DNA of 63,757 bases from an uncultured Prevotellaceae bacterium (GCA_900318585.1 ONKY01000124.1:1-63757); one strand, 5' to 3'. Counted from the first letter of the stretch, positions 50,649 through 60,316 are shown. Notes: a model not told the origin generated them from the letters alone. Program-made: numbers and translations.

Positions 50649-50760
50649 GGGAATGTTTAGGAAAAAAACGAATAATTTGCGGAAAAACCTCGGAAATACA
50701 ATAAAACGGGGGGATACTGCGTTATGAAAGATGTATATATGCAATAATTATTAAGGACTT

Positions 50761-51363
50761 ATGATAGATTATATCAAGGGCGAGCTGACAGAGCTGACGC
50801 CTGCGTACGCTACGGTCGAGGCCGCAGGTGTGGGCTACGGCCTGAATATTTCGCTGATTACCTATAGTGCCATTCAGAACAAGAAGGAGGTGAAACTGTG
50901 GGTATTTGAAAGTATCCGCGAGGATGCCCACGTGCTCTATGGCTTCTATAATAAGAAGGAACGTGAGATGTTCGAGTTGCTGATTACCGTCAACGGCGTG
51001 GGCGCCAATACTGCCCGCATGATGCTTTCGGCGATGAGCGTACCTGAGCTGTGCAATGCCATCACTACTGGTAATGAGCGGGTCATCAAGGGTATCAAGG
51101 GCATTGGTAAGATGACTGCGCAACGAATTATCGTCGACCTGAGGGATAAGGTGGTGGCATTGGGCATTGCTGAGGAGATTCCCGCCGGCGGCAGCCTGCA
51201 GGCTCCTGTGAACAATCAGGTGAAGGACGAGGCCGTGTCGGCACTGACCATGCTGGGCTTCTCGCCAGCCCCGACGCAGAAGGTAGTGGTCAGCATCCTG
51301 CAGGAGCAGCCCGACCTGCCCGTAGAGCAGGTGGTAAAGCTGGCGCTGAAGCAGATTAAGTGA
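50761..51363 (+). CDS. ruvA: Holliday junction DNA-binding subunit RuvA
   Basis: The 200-residue product is RuvA, which grips Holliday junctions and loads the RuvB helicase. The N-terminal OB-fold (MIDYIKGELTEL), the tandem helix-hairpin-helix region (VNGVGANTARMMLS and IKGIGKMTAQRIIVDLRDK) and the C-terminal RuvB-binding helix bundle (ALTMLGFSPAPTQKVV) are all present. Length is normal. It lies directly upstream of sprA, a conserved pairing in Bacteroidota, with a heptamer array filling the 38-base gap. Confidence 0.96.
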   Translation: MIDYIKGELTELTPAYATVEAAGVGYGLNISLITYSAIQNKKEVKLWVFESIREDAHVLYGFYNKKEREMFELLITVNGVGANTARMMLSAMSVPELCNAITTGNERVIKGIKGIGKMTAQRIIVDLRDKVVALGIAEEIPAGGSLQAPVNNQVKDEAVSALTMLGFSPAPTQKVVVSILQEQPDLPVEQVVKLALKQIK

Positions 51364-51367
51364 GAAC

Positions 51368-51416
51368 TGAGAAAAGAGAATTGAGAGGTGAGAAGTAAGA
51401 GGTGAGAAGTAAGAGG
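51368..51416. repeat. Heptamer array overlapping the sprA start codon
   Basis: Units AGAAAAG, AGAATTG, AGAGGTG, AGAAGTA, AGAGGTG, AGAAGTA, AGAGGTT in strict 7-base register. The proposed GTG start (51402) lies inside the second AGAGGTG unit, and the next two units encode the first residues. Confidence 0.85.
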
Positions 51417-54400
51417 TTCATTTTTTTTCAGCTTGCTATATTGCTGATGCTGTCATTAGGAATGGCGGCAGCAAATCTTTCACTCTTCACCACTCACCCA
51501 TCATCCTCCCCCCTTCCTCCTTCACTTCCAGCTGACACGCTTTCTCCCCTCCATTCAGAGGGGGCGGGGGAGACTTCAGCCCGCTGGAAGATTCAGCGCA
51601 CGGCACCTATTGAGACCGCCGATTTGGACACAGCGTCGTGGGACTTGCATTTGCCTGAGAACATTAAGCAGCAGGTGGAGTACAACGACTCGTTCGGCGT
51701 CTACCTCATTGGCTCGAAGATGGGCGATAGCTATCTCAACGCTCCAGTGTTGATGACGCCTGAGGAGTATTTGAAGTGGAGCGAGCAAAAGCAGCGGACA
51801 GATTTCTTCCGTGCGAAGAACGCCGAAGCCTTCGCCTCACAGGGGAAGGAGAAGTTCTCGTTCTCCGACATGCATTTTGACCTTGGTCCCGCCGAGAAGA
51901 TTTTTGGCCCTGGCGGCGTACGGGTCAAGACTCAGGGAACGGCAGAACTGAAGATGGGCATGACGATGAAGAACATCGACAACCCCTCGTTGCCCATCCG
52001 CAACCGCAAGACTACAGCCTTCGATTTCGACGAGAAGATCAACATCTCAGCCAATGCAAGTGTGGGTGACAAGATGAAGTTCAACTTCAACTACAACACT
52101 GACGCCACCTTCGACTTTGACACCAAGAACCTGAAGTTGAAATATGAGGGCAAGGAGGATGAGATAATCAAGTTGGTGGAGGCTGGAAACGTGACCTTCC
52201 CCTCGAACAACTCATTAGTGAAGGGTGCCAGCAGTCTCTTTGGCTTGCGCATGGACACGCAGTTCGGCAAGCTGAAGCTACAGACGGTGGTCTCTCAGAA
52301 AAAGTCTACCACGAAGAGTGTATCCAGCAAGGGCGGCACGCAGACTACCCCGTTCGAGATTGACGCCTCCGACTACGAGGAGAACCGCCATTTCTTCCTT
52401 TCGCAATACTTCCGCGACCAGTATGACAAGGCCATGTCGACGCTGCCCAACCTGACGACAGGTATAAAGATCAACCGCGTGGAGGTGTGGGTGACGAACA
52501 AGACGGGAACCACCAGCAATACCCGTAATATTGTGGCACTGACCGACTTGGGCGAAGGAACAAAGATAAAGAACCCTATGTGGAGCGGCACGAACCAAGT
52601 GCCTTCCAACCAGGCCAATACTCTCTATCAGACCCTTGTCAGTCAGGTGGATACTGCCTCGCGTAGCATCGACCGCATCAGCACTGTGCTTGAAAGCATC
52701 GGCGGCCTGAAGGGCGGTACTGACTATGAGAAGCTACAGGCGGCAAGGCTCCTGTCGTCATCGGAGTATACGGTGAACACAGCACTGGGCTACGTCACCC
52801 TGAAAACGGGCCTGCAGACCGATCAGGTGCTAGCCGTCAGCTTTGAGTATACCTATGGTGGACGCACCTACCAGGTGGGAGAGTTCGCTGCTGACCTGAC
52901 CCAGATAGACAAGGTACTCTTCGTGAAGTCACTGAAGAACACGTCGAATAACCCGACGCAGGGCAACTGGGATCTGATGATGAAGAATGTCTACTACCTG
53001 GCCTCGTCTGTAGAGAAGGAGAAGTTCAAGCTCGACATCAAGTTCAAGAGCGACACTGCCGGTGTCTATCTCAGCTACCTGCCTGAGGCTGCGCTGAAGG
53101 ACAAGACGCTGCTGAAAGTGATGGGACTGGACCGCTTAGACAACAACATGAAGCCTCATGCCAACGGACAGTTTGACTTTGTGCAGGGCTATACCGTTAC
53201 CAACGGCCGTGTTTTCCTGCCCTCTGCCGAGCCGTTCGGTGACTATCTGCGCCGTTATTTAGAGCAGGCGGGCATGGGCACCAAGGCCGATACATACGTG
53301 TTTGACGAACTGTACGACTCCACCAAGACCATTGCCAAGCAGACGGCCGAGAAAGACCGCTATATCCTGACGGGACAATACAAGGGCACCAGCGCTAACG
53401 TCATTTCGCTTGGAGCCTACAATGTGCCTCAGGGCTCGGTGGTGGTGACGGCGGGCGGTGTGACGCTCCAGGAAGGAAGCGACTACTCCGTAGACTATTC
53501 TTCCGGCGAGGTGACCATTCTGAACCAGAGCATCATTGATGCGGGAACAAACGTGAGCGTCTCATTGGAGTCGAACACGGACTACGGCATGCAGCGCAAG
53601 ACGATGGTAGGCGTGAACTGGGAATACGACTTTACCAAGAACCTGCAGTTGGGCGGTACGTTGATGCACCTCTCCGAGCAGGCTCTCACGTCGAAAGTGG
53701 CTATGGGCGAGGAACCGCTGAACAATACCCTCTGGGGTATCAATTTGAACTGGAAGCAGGAGAGCCAGTGGCTGACGAATATGCTGGACAAGATACCCCT
53801 GTTGCATGTTAGTCAGCCGTCGCAGATAACCTTCACCGGAGAGTTTGCCCACCTCATAGCCGGCAAGAGTCACGGCACACAGGACAACGCCTCCTACCTG
53901 GATGACTTTGAGAATACGAAGAACCTGATTAGCGTGTCCGACCCGAAGCAGTGGGTGCTGTCGAGTGTGCCAACTATGATGCCTAACTACAGCGACAAGA
54001 CTGGCGTCACCTCTGGCTATGACCGTGCCCTCTTGGCGTGGTACAATGTAGACCCGCTCTTCACCCGCCGCAGCAGCAGCCTTACACCCTCCCACATCAA
54101 GGGCGATCTGGAGCAGTTGTCGGACCACCGTGTGCGCGAGATCTATGTGAAGGAACTCTATCCCAACCGCGACCAAAGTACATACAACGGTGCCACGTCC
54201 ACCCTTTCTGTGCTAAACTTGGCGTATTATCCGCAGGAGCGCGGCCCGTACAACCTGACTACACAATACAATGCCGACGGCACGCTGATGAATCCCACGG
54301 CGAAGTGGGGCGGTATGATGCGCCGCTTGGAGACCACAGACTTTGAACAGGCCAATATAGAATATGTGGAGTTCTGGCTGCTCGACCCCTTCATCTATCA

Positions 54401-57400
54401 GCGCAAGGCGGGCAACGCCAGTGAGTACAGCGGCGACCTCTACATCAACCTGGGCGAGGTGAGCGAGGACGTGCTGCGCGACGGCAAGAAGTTCTACGAG
54501 AGCGGAATGCCGGTGGACGGCAGCCAGGCTTACTCGTGGACACAGTGGGGAAAGATTCCTGAGCAGGCATCGCAGACCTACGCCTTTGCCACCACTACAG
54601 GAAGCCGCGTGCTGCAGGATGTGGGCCTGAACGGCCTGAACAACCAAGAGGAGCAGACCTACGGTGCCTACGCCGAATGGCTCTCGCAGATAGGAAGCGT
54701 GGTGCAGAACGACTCACTGCTCACGGCCTGGCGCCAGGATCCTGCAGGCGATGACTATCATTACTATCGTGGCTCTGACTTCGACCAGGCACACAGCTCC
54801 ATCATGGATCGCTATAAGCGCATCAACAACCCGCAGGGCAACTCGCCTGACACCGATGCACGGACGGAGAGCTATGACACCAGCTATAAGACTGGCCCTG
54901 ATGTGGAGGATATCAATCAGGACTACACACTGAACGAATATGAGCGCTACTTCCAGTACCGCATCCATATCAGCGAAGAGGAGCTGCAGGCCTACAACCG
55001 AGGGCAGAAGTCCGAGGACTCCTATATTGTGGACCACCGCGACTATACACCAAAGCTGCGCAATGGCGATACTGTCACCGTGCGCTGGTATCAGTTCCGC
55101 ATCCCGCTGGCCGAGTGCAAGGACAAGGTGGGCAGCATCAACGACTTCACCTCCATCCGCTTCATGCGTATGTTCCTCACCGGCTTCCAGAAACCCATCG
55201 TGCTGCGCTTCGGCTCCTTAGACCTGGTGCGCGGCGAGTGGCGCCCCTACAAGCAGAGTCTGCAGACGGCGGCCGGCGCAGAGACAGGCGTCATGGAGAT
55301 GAGTGCCGTCAACATTGAGGAGAATACCGACCGCCAGCCTGTGGCCTACACCCTACCGCCGGGCATCAGCCGCGCCACCGACCCCTCGCAGCCGCAGCTG
55401 GTGGAGAACAATGAGCAGGCCCTTTGTCTCACAGTGAAGAACCTCTCGCAGGGCGAGTCGAAGGCTGTCTACAAGAACCTGAATTACGACTTGCGCCAGT
55501 ACAAGCGCCTGCAGATGTTCGTTCATGCCAACCATCTGCTGCCGAACAGCACTAACCTGCAGGATAATCAGTTGGCTGTGTTCATCCGTCTGGGAACCGA
55601 CTACAAGAGCAACTACTATGAGTACGAAATCCCCCTTGTGCTGACACCGGAAGGCCACTATTCCTGGCAGGTGCTCAGCGACCGCCCGAAGGTGTGGCCG
55701 GAGGAGAATATGCTCGACGTGGATCTCAGCATCTTCACTCGGCTGAAGAAGGCACGCAACAAGGCCAAGTCCGAGGGCGCAGCTTCCTACAACAAGCCCT
55801 TCACCCAGTACGACGATGACAAGCCTAACAATAAACTCACCATTATGGGTAACCCCTCGCTTGGTGAGGTGAAGACCATGATCATCGGCGTGCGTAACCT
55901 GTCGCCGCAGCCCAAGAGTGGTGAGGTATGGGTGAACGAGCTGCGCTTGAAGGAATACAACAACGACGGCGGCTGGGCTGCCAGTGGTGCGCTGAACCTG
56001 CAGCTGAGCGACTTCGGCACCATCAACGCCACCGGCCGCTATGTCACCGACGGCTTCGGCGGCTTGGAGGAAAATGTGTTGCAGCGGGCGCAGGACAACG
56101 AGCGGTCTTACTCTATCACTGCCAACTTTGAGCTGGGCAAGTTCTTCCCCGACAAGACTAAGGTGACGGCTCCCATCTACTATAGTGTCACCCGCGAGGA
56201 GGTGCGCCCACGCTATAACCCGCTTGATACTGATATGGAGCTGGACGATGCGTTGGAGAGTGTCAACAAGCGCGAGCGCGACTCTATCGAGTCCATCGCC
56301 GTGACCAAGCATCTGACGAAGAACTTCTCGCTTTCCAACGCTCGTGTGGGCATCAAGTCGAAGCGTCACCCCATGCCCTATGACCCGGCTAACTTCTCCT
56401 TCTCATACGCCCACCAGCATCGCCATACCACCGGCGAGACCACCGTCTACGAGAACGAGGACGACTGGCGTGGCTCACTGAACTATAGCTATTCGCCCGT
56501 CTATAAGACGTGGGAGCCATTTTCGAAGCTCAAGGGCAAGTCAAAGTGGCTGCAGCTGCCCAAGGCAATCGGTCTGAACTACCTGCCGCAGACCATTGCC
56601 TTTAACACTGAGATGAGGCGCAGCTACTCCGAACTGCAGGAGCGTGACCTGGAGAACACGGAGAACCCCAACCTGCCGCTCTCGTTCTCGGAGCAGTTCC
56701 TCTGGAACCGCGATTTCACCCTGAGGTGGGACCTGACGAAGAATCTCCACATGAGCTTTCAGTCGGCCACCCATGCAGAGATTGAGGAGCCTTACACTCC
56801 CGTCAACAAAGACCTCTACCCTGATCGCTACACGGCGTGGAAGGACTCCGTATGGCATAGTATCCACAACCTCGGTCTGCCGCTTGACTACCAGCAGTCG
56901 TTTCAGGCTTCCTATCAGGCACCTATCAACAAGATACCCCTGTTCGACTGGGTGACTGCCGATGCGTCCTACAATGCTTCCTACTCATGGGTTCGCGGAA
57001 CTGAGCTGGACGACGGCACCTCATTGGGCAACACTATCCAAAACAACCGCAACCTGAACATCAACAGTTCGTTCAACTTCGAGACGCTCTACAATCATTC
57101 GCCCTTCCTCAAGAAGGTGAACGAGCGCTTCAAGAAAGCTCCGACCAAGAAGGATGACAAGAAGAAAGGGAGCAAGGAGAAAGAAGCAAAGGCTACGGGT
57201 AGGCGCGACAGCGGGAATGAGGGTAAGGAACAAGCTGGAAAACCTGGAGACACCGAAAAGTCTGGCAAATCCGGCGATTCCGCAGAAGAGAAGGCACTGC
57301 CCAAGAACAAGAATACCTACCAGCGCGAGCTAACGTTGCTGCCTGACACGGTCTTTGTGGTGAATCACGGCAAGAAGTCGAAACGCCTGCGCGTGACCGC

Positions 57401-59120
57401 CAAGACGAAGGAAGGCAAGAGTGTCAAGCTGAAGTACATGGTGAAGGATGATAACAACATCGTCGTCAGGCTGCCCAAAGGCTGGAAGGGACAGGATGAA
57501 AAGAAGAAGGGCAAAGGTGTTGACTCACTATTGGCAAAGACCGACTCCGTAGCTAAGACTCCGACAAAGAAAGGGAAAGACAATGCACAAAGCAAGAAGG
57601 AACCTGTGACCGTCAAGATCTCCATCATGCCGAAGGAGCCGCTTGAGAACAATTGGTGGTATGAGCCGACGCAGCAGGCAGCCCGTTTCCTGATGATGCT
57701 TCGTACGGCCAACTTGAGCTATCGCAACCAGCGGTCGATGGCGCTACCAGGATTCATGCCCAACGCAGGCGACGTCTTCGGCCAGCGTACGGGTAGCGTG
57801 ATGGCTCCGGGACTTGACTTCGCTTTCGGCTTCTCTGGCGATAACTATATCGACAAGGCCAAGGAGAATGGCTGGTTGCTGATGGCCGAATCCATCGCCA
57901 CCCCCTCCACCATCAGCCAGAACGAGGACTTGCAGCTGAAGGCCACGCTGGAGCCTGTCCGCGACCTGAAGATTGACCTCAACGCCTCGCGCACGCACAA
58001 CCGTGCACGTTCCATACAGTTTATGTATCAGGGCAATCCCACTACCTACAGCGGCACGTTCAATATGACCACCCTGTCGCTCTCGTCGGCTTTTGAGAGT
58101 ACTGGCGACGCCAACAACGGCTATCGCTCAGATGCCTTCGACCGCTTCGTGGCCGCCATACCTGAGTACCAGAGGAGGGTTCAGGAGCGCTACGAGACCA
58201 CCGTGCAGCGCATCCACGGCAGCAGCGCTACGAACACCATCGGCACCGTCAACCAGTATAGTGCCGACGTGCTGATACCTGCTTTCTTAGATACCTACAC
58301 CAGCAGCTCCGGCGGCAGCCTCGACCTCTTCCCCGTCTTGGCCCGCCTGCTGCCCAACTGGACGGTACGCTACTCAGGTCTGTCGAAGATTCCCTGGTTT
58401 GCCGAGCACTTCAAGTCGGTCAACATCAACCACAGCTACAAGTCGGTGTACGCCGTAGGCAGCTATGCCAGCTACTCCTCGTGGCAGCAGTTGGACGGCG
58501 ACCTTGGCTTCGTCACCGCTGCAGACGGCTCGCTTACCCCCTCCTCGATGTATAACATCTCCACCGTCAGCATCAACGAGCAGTTCACTCCGCTGCTCGG
58601 TATCGATGTCACCCTCCACAACAACATGACATTGAAGCTGGAGCGTCGCACCACCCGCGTGCTCAACCTCTCCATGACCAGCGTGCAGCTCAACGAGAGC
58701 CGTTCCAACGACTGGGTAGTAGGTGCAGGCTACAAGATTTCCGACTTCAAGCTGTTCAGCGCCAAGGGCGCACGCAAGGTGAAAAAAGCCCAGAAAGGGA
58801 GCAAGGAGCAAGAACGTTCAACGTCCAATGTCCAACGTTCAACATCCAATGGTGTGAACCACGACCTGAACCTCCGCCTTGACGTGACCTACCGCAGCCA
58901 GGCTGCCATCACCCGCGACATTGCTTCGGGCGTCAGCTCGGCCAGCAGTGGCAACCAGGCTTTCACCCTGAAGTTCGCTGCCGACTATACCCTCTCGCGC
59001 CTGCTCACCCTCACCTTCTATTACGACCGCCAGACCAATACACCCTTGCTCTCCAGCAGCTCTTATCCCACCACCACCCGCGACTTCGGTCTCTCCATGA
59101 AGTTCTCGCTGACGAGATAG
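51402..59120 (+). CDS. sprA: SprA/Sov outer-membrane translocon of the type IX secretion system
   Basis: The 2572-residue product is SprA (Sov in Porphyromonas), the very large beta-barrel through which T9SS cargo crosses the outer membrane. Its size fits the family (about 2400-2500). Typical segments include FGPGGVRVKTQGTAELKMG, PIRNRKTTAFDFDEKI, the LDDFENTKNLI motif and a barrel-like C-terminus (FGLSMKFSLTR). The start is GTG 51402, giving a signal peptide MRSKRFIFFQLAILLMLSLG; no in-frame ATG suits. Residues about 21-55 come from repeat DNA (GGCGGCAGCAAAT plus CT-rich heptamers plus a GC-rich palindrome). Two later stretches (about residues 1922-1928 and 2465-2484) also derive from heptamers. 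The region 1910-2090 is lysine-rich and low in complexity. Confidence 0.93.
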   Translation: MRSKRFIFFQLAILLMLSLGMAAANLSLFTTHPSSSPLPPSLPADTLSPLHSEGAGETSARWKIQRTAPIETADLDTASWDLHLPENIKQQVEYNDSFGVYLIGSKMGDSYLNAPVLMTPEEYLKWSEQKQRTDFFRAKNAEAFASQGKEKFSFSDMHFDLGPAEKIFGPGGVRVKTQGTAELKMGMTMKNIDNPSLPIRNRKTTAFDFDEKINISANASVGDKMKFNFNYNTDATFDFDTKNLKLKYEGKEDEIIKLVEAGNVTFPSNNSLVKGASSLFGLRMDTQFGKLKLQTVVSQKKSTTKSVSSKGGTQTTPFEIDASDYEENRHFFLSQYFRDQYDKAMSTLPNLTTGIKINRVEVWVTNKTGTTSNTRNIVALTDLGEGTKIKNPMWSGTNQVPSNQANTLYQTLVSQVDTASRSIDRISTVLESIGGLKGGTDYEKLQAARLLSSSEYTVNTALGYVTLKTGLQTDQVLAVSFEYTYGGRTYQVGEFAADLTQIDKVLFVKSLKNTSNNPTQGNWDLMMKNVYYLASSVEKEKFKLDIKFKSDTAGVYLSYLPEAALKDKTLLKVMGLDRLDNNMKPHANGQFDFVQGYTVTNGRVFLPSAEPFGDYLRRYLEQAGMGTKADTYVFDELYDSTKTIAKQTAEKDRYILTGQYKGTSANVISLGAYNVPQGSVVVTAGGVTLQEGSDYSVDYSSGEVTILNQSIIDAGTNVSVSLESNTDYGMQRKTMVGVNWEYDFTKNLQLGGTLMHLSEQALTSKVAMGEEPLNNTLWGINLNWKQESQWLTNMLDKIPLLHVSQPSQITFTGEFAHLIAGKSHGTQDNASYLDDFENTKNLISVSDPKQWVLSSVPTMMPNYSDKTGVTSGYDRALLAWYNVDPLFTRRSSSLTPSHIKGDLEQLSDHRVREIYVKELYPNRDQSTYNGATSTLSVLNLAYYPQERGPYNLTTQYNADGTLMNPTAKWGGMMRRLETTDFEQANIEYVEFWLLDPFIYQRKAGNASEYSGDLYINLGEVSEDVLRDGKKFYESGMPVDGSQAYSWTQWGKIPEQASQTYAFATTTGSRVLQDVGLNGLNNQEEQTYGAYAEWLSQIGSVVQNDSLLTAWRQDPAGDDYHYYRGSDFDQAHSSIMDRYKRINNPQGNSPDTDARTESYDTSYKTGPDVEDINQDYTLNEYERYFQYRIHISEEELQAYNRGQKSEDSYIVDHRDYTPKLRNGDTVTVRWYQFRIPLAECKDKVGSINDFTSIRFMRMFLTGFQKPIVLRFGSLDLVRGEWRPYKQSLQTAAGAETGVMEMSAVNIEENTDRQPVAYTLPPGISRATDPSQPQLVENNEQALCLTVKNLSQGESKAVYKNLNYDLRQYKRLQMFVHANHLLPNSTNLQDNQLAVFIRLGTDYKSNYYEYEIPLVLTPEGHYSWQVLSDRPKVWPEENMLDVDLSIFTRLKKARNKAKSEGAASYNKPFTQYDDDKPNNKLTIMGNPSLGEVKTMIIGVRNLSPQPKSGEVWVNELRLKEYNNDGGWAASGALNLQLSDFGTINATGRYVTDGFGGLEENVLQRAQDNERSYSITANFELGKFFPDKTKVTAPIYYSVTREEVRPRYNPLDTDMELDDALESVNKRERDSIESIAVTKHLTKNFSLSNARVGIKSKRHPMPYDPANFSFSYAHQHRHTTGETTVYENEDDWRGSLNYSYSPVYKTWEPFSKLKGKSKWLQLPKAIGLNYLPQTIAFNTEMRRSYSELQERDLENTENPNLPLSFSEQFLWNRDFTLRWDLTKNLHMSFQSATHAEIEEPYTPVNKDLYPDRYTAWKDSVWHSIHNLGLPLDYQQSFQASYQAPINKIPLFDWVTADASYNASYSWVRGTELDDGTSLGNTIQNNRNLNINSSFNFETLYNHSPFLKKVNERFKKAPTKKDDKKKGSKEKEAKATGRRDSGNEGKEQAGKPGDTEKSGKSGDSAEEKALPKNKNTYQRELTLLPDTVFVVNHGKKSKRLRVTAKTKEGKSVKLKYMVKDDNNIVVRLPKGWKGQDEKKKGKGVDSLLAKTDSVAKTPTKKGKDNAQSKKEPVTVKISIMPKEPLENNWWYEPTQQAARFLMMLRTANLSYRNQRSMALPGFMPNAGDVFGQRTGSVMAPGLDFAFGFSGDNYIDKAKENGWLLMAESIATPSTISQNEDLQLKATLEPVRDLKIDLNASRTHNRARSIQFMYQGNPTTYSGTFNMTTLSLSSAFESTGDANNGYRSDAFDRFVAAIPEYQRRVQERYETTVQRIHGSSATNTIGTVNQYSADVLIPAFLDTYTSSSGGSLDLFPVLARLLPNWTVRYSGLSKIPWFAEHFKSVNINHSYKSVYAVGSYASYSSWQQLDGDLGFVTAADGSLTPSSMYNISTVSINEQFTPLLGIDVTLHNNMTLKLERRTTRVLNLSMTSVQLNESRSNDWVVGAGYKISDFKLFSAKGARKVKKAQKGSKEQERSTSNVQRSTSNGVNHDLNLRLDVTYRSQAAITRDIASGVSSASSGNQAFTLKFAADYTLSRLLTLTFYYDRQTNTPLLSSSSYPTTTRDFGLSMKFSLTR
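51464..51534. repeat. Half palindromic element encoding the SprA signal-peptide end
   Basis: GGCGGCAGCAAAT (51464-51476) matches the right arm of the 9989-10021 hairpin. It is followed by degenerate heptamers TTCACTC, TTCACCA, CTCACCC, ATCATCC and so on to TTCACTT. All is translated as the A-rich cleavage region and a serine/proline linker. Confidence 0.75.
51543..51574. repeat. GC-rich palindrome-like repeat in sprA
   Basis: TCTCCCCTCC pairs in part with GGGGGCGGGGGAGA. It shares AGAGGGGG and GGGGGAGAC with the lpxB insert at 7089-7118, and is translated as part of the N-terminal linker. Confidence 0.55.
57167..57187. repeat. Three-unit heptamer repeat within sprA
   Basis: AGGGAGC, AAGGAGA, AAGAAGC. 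The same opening units (AGGGAGC, AAGGAGC, AAGAACG) start the array at 58796, and related units recur before the PAP2 gene at 60330-60357. Confidence 0.55.
58796..58851. repeat. Eight-unit heptamer array read in frame in sprA
   Basis: AGGGAGC, AAGGAGC, AAGAACG, TTCAACG, TCCAATG, TCCAACG, TTCAACA, TCCAATG. Because 7 and 3 share no factor, three units encode a 7-residue period, visible as RSTSNVQ then RSTSNGV. Confidence 0.88.
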
Positions 59121-59205
59121 GCAAAGACGCTCACTTATTGGATAAATTTCTAACGCTCGACTAAATAATTACATTCATTTTGTTCTCGCTTAATCGAAAT
59201 TTTCG

Positions 59206-59213
59206 TACCTTTG
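59206..59213 (+). promoter_or_regulatory. Upstream -7 element before the epimerase gene
   Basis: TACCTTTG preceded by CTCGCTTAATCG, a phrase also found at the right edge of the window near 63735. It lies 86 bases upstream of the second promoter at 59292. Confidence 0.5.
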
Positions 59214-59224
59214 AGCTACGCTCT

Positions 59225-59299
59225 TAGGTACTCCCGTTCGGAAAAGCAAAAGAAAAACCAGTTTTCCTTTTGCTTTTCGCTCACTTATTCGTACCTTTG
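59225..59299 (+). repeat. 75-bp hairpin-promoter module, copy 2
   Basis: Ungapped match to 2925-2999. GAAAAGCAAAAGAAAAAC nearly pairs with GTTTTCCTTTTGCTTTTC. The module ends in TACCTTTG (59292-59299), 21 bases before ATG 59321; in copy 1 the distance to ATG 3020 is 20. Confidence 0.75.
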
Positions 59300-59320
59300 C
59301 AGGCGAAAAAATCAGGAGAT

Positions 59321-60316
59321 ATGAAGATATTGATTACCGGAGCCAGTGGATTCATCGGCTCCTTCATCGTAGAGGAAGCCCTCAGCCGCGGCTTCGACAC
59401 GTGGGCAGCCGTCCGTCGTAGCAGCTCGCGTGAATACCTGCAGGACAAGCGTATCCACTTCATTGAGCTGAACCTCAGTTCCAAGGAACAGCTTGTGGAG
59501 CAGCTGAAAGGCCATGAGTTTGACTACGTAGTCCACGCTGCCGGTGTGACGAAGTGCATCAACAAGCAGGACTTCCACCGCATCAATACCGAAGGAACGA
59601 AAAACCTCGTGATGGCACTTCGGGAACTGGCGATGCCGCTTAAGAAGTTTGTGTTCGTAAGTAGTCTCAGCGTTTTTGGAGCCATTCGCGAGCAGCAGCC
59701 CTACGAGGAGATACGGGAGACGGACACGCCGATGCCCAACACGGCATACGGAAAGAGCAAACTGGAGGCTGAGCAGTGGCTGGAGGGATTGGGGGATACC
59801 TTCCCCTACGTCATCCTACGACCCACGGGCGTCTACGGCCCGCGCGAAAAGGACTACTTCCTGATGGTGAAGAGCATTGTCGGCCATACAGACTTCGCCG
59901 TAGGCTACAAGCAGCAGGACATCACCTTCGTCTACGTTACCGACGTGGTGCAGGCTATGTTCCTCGCCTGCGAGAAGGGAGCCGTGGGGCGCAAGTATTT
60001 CCTCTCTGATGGCGAGGTTTACCAAAGCGCCACCTTCAGTAACCTCATCCATGAGGAATTAGGCCGCCCCTGGTGGATTCGCGTAACAGCTCCCGTGTGG
60101 GTGCTCCGCATCGTGACGTTCTTCGGCGAATACATCGGACGGATGACGGGGAAGATATCGGCGCTGAACAATGACAAGTACAACATCTTGCGCCAGCGCA
60201 ACTGGCGTTGCGATATAGGCCCTGCACGGGAGGAACTGGGCTACGACCCCAAGGTGCAGCTGCCGGAAGGCGTGCGCCGTACCGTGAGCTGGTACAAGGA
60301 AAACAAATGGATTTAA
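59321..60316 (+). CDS. NAD-dependent epimerase/dehydratase family protein
   Basis: The 331-residue product is an extended short-chain dehydrogenase. The NAD-binding motif GASGFIG is at residues 7-13, and the catalytic Ser-Tyr-Lys set is visible as SSLSVFG and the YGKSKLEAE motif. Substrate is not readable. Its partner downstream is a PAP2 membrane protein, a combination that in Bacteroidota suggests lipid work, perhaps reduction in ceramide synthesis; this is inference. The start is ATG 59321 with AGGAG at 59314-59318; the longer frame from 59270 would cross the promoter. Confidence 0.82.
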   Translation: MKILITGASGFIGSFIVEEALSRGFDTWAAVRRSSSREYLQDKRIHFIELNLSSKEQLVEQLKGHEFDYVVHAAGVTKCINKQDFHRINTEGTKNLVMALRELAMPLKKFVFVSSLSVFGAIREQQPYEEIRETDTPMPNTAYGKSKLEAEQWLEGLGDTFPYVILRPTGVYGPREKDYFLMVKSIVGHTDFAVGYKQQDITFVYVTDVVQAMFLACEKGAVGRKYFLSDGEVYQSATFSNLIHEELGRPWWIRVTAPVWVLRIVTFFGEYIGRMTGKISALNNDKYNILRQRNWRCDIGPAREELGYDPKVQLPEGVRRTVSWYKENKWI

